Assembly (NCBI GenBank): GCA_903813345.2
Contig: CAIIXF020000008.1
Span: forward strand, 20,756,822-20,816,821
Direction of reading: 5' to 3'
DNA length: 60,000 bases
Origin: Owenia fusiformis
Lineage: Eukaryota; Annelida; Polychaeta; Sabellida; Oweniidae
In this document: positions 59,418 through 60,000 of the stretch, piece after piece
Layout: each line of letters starts with the position of its first letter
How positions within the stretch are numbered: the first letter of the stretch is position 1
The notes under the pieces: model-generated
Seen by the model: only the letters and a program-made list of their open reading frames with translations
Databases searched by the model: none
What the model was told of the DNA's origin: nothing
Translations under genes and position numbers: made by a program

Positions 59418-60000
59418 ATGATATTCCATGGTATGTTCAAGAAAACTGGACTCTAAAGGATGTGATAAGAGACGTAGATTGTGTGAGAATCTACGTTCCT
59501 TCAGTCACTCCACAAATAAGGTTATCAGAAGGAGGTGCATAGTGAGCTATAAAGACACATAGTAGCAGGGTTATCTCGCCCAATATCCCTCAGGCCCCTC
59601 AGGTAGGATAGGTTATCATTTTCTAGTAAACCATTCTTTTGTTTCAATTCTATTATTGTTACATTCAAGGTTACAAAACACATGTTCAAACCACTTGAGA
59701 TAAAAATGCTTGTTGATATTTTTAGCGCCTGTTTTGAGAGAATTAAATTAGATAAATGGCAACCTTGAATGGTTTATGACTTCATCAAAGGAAAAAAATA
59801 ACCTTTGCATGGAAGTTTATAACAAAAGCTCCTTCATTGACAAAAGTTTTCAAGGGTTTCAAGAAACAATAGTACCCCTCCACAGCTGATCCATTACCCC
59901 AAATTGTAGAAAAAATATCAGTGGCCTGAAGTGTGCTCAATACGCAAATGATATTTCAATGATAGTTCATGTATGAACCTAAATGAACTTCTTAATGAGA

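Noticed and set aside
1-60000. tRNA, rRNA, CRISPR arrays and bacterial-type operons
   Set aside because: No cloverleaf, rRNA or spaced-repeat array was recognised by eye. The tandem repeats present are satellites without unique spacers.

Overview
The window is animal nuclear DNA. It is AT-rich, the genes are split by GT-AG introns, and it is packed with short inverted-repeat elements and tandem repeats. The gene set (a Stum/SPEC3 protein, hnRNP L, galactose mutarotase, a rhodopsin-class peptide-type GPCR) and the many satellite-bearing elements with hairpin ends fit a marine invertebrate bilaterian. I cannot narrow it to a phylum with confidence. Exon models were built by hand. For the four main genes every splice phase closes and the protein runs from ATG to stop.

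Layout. (1) 1-2247: degenerate CAATA-type microsatellite and possible leader exons. (2) 2248-11001, plus: stum/SPEC3-like membrane protein, 3 coding exons, 382 aa. (3) 11002-15504: intergenic, with a 27-bp tandem repeat, a palindromic element, one isolated phase-0 exon candidate and a 71-bp minisatellite of about 16 copies. (4) 15505-30152, minus: hnRNP L homologue, 14 coding exons, 592 aa, four RRMs. Its stop codon lies inside the minisatellite. Introns 6, 7 and 8 each carry a copy of a roughly 134-nt sequence that folds like an H/ACA snoRNA, and introns 10 and 11 carry decayed relatives. (5) 30287-39335, plus: galactose mutarotase (GALM), 8 exons, 343 aa, all catalytic residues present. Its ATG is 134 bp from the hnRNP L ATG, head to head. 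(6) 41461-44805, plus: two-exon class A GPCR, 485 aa, with a signal peptide and a long N-glycosylatable ectodomain. (7) 44806-60000: mostly repeats, plus two phase-compatible minus-strand exon candidates (49339-49395 and 46455-46524) of an unrecognised gene.

Mobile DNA. A family with a conserved left end (GTCACCACCT), an internal satellite and a right-end hairpin occurs at least seven times and resembles HINE/Helentron or bivalve pearl elements. Other elements include a hAT-type MITE with an 8-bp target duplication, TTAA-flanked foldbacks, Tc1/mariner and pogo-like remnants nested inside GALM introns, and an 895-bp element with a 7-bp duplication. Two unrelated tandem arrays contain repeated AGGTCA-N4-AGGTCA (DR4) motifs.

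The most unusual feature is the serial intronic H/ACA-like RNA family inside hnRNP L. The head-to-head hnRNP L/GALM promoter, the repeat-encoded hnRNP L C-terminus and a probable GC-AG first intron also deserve attention.
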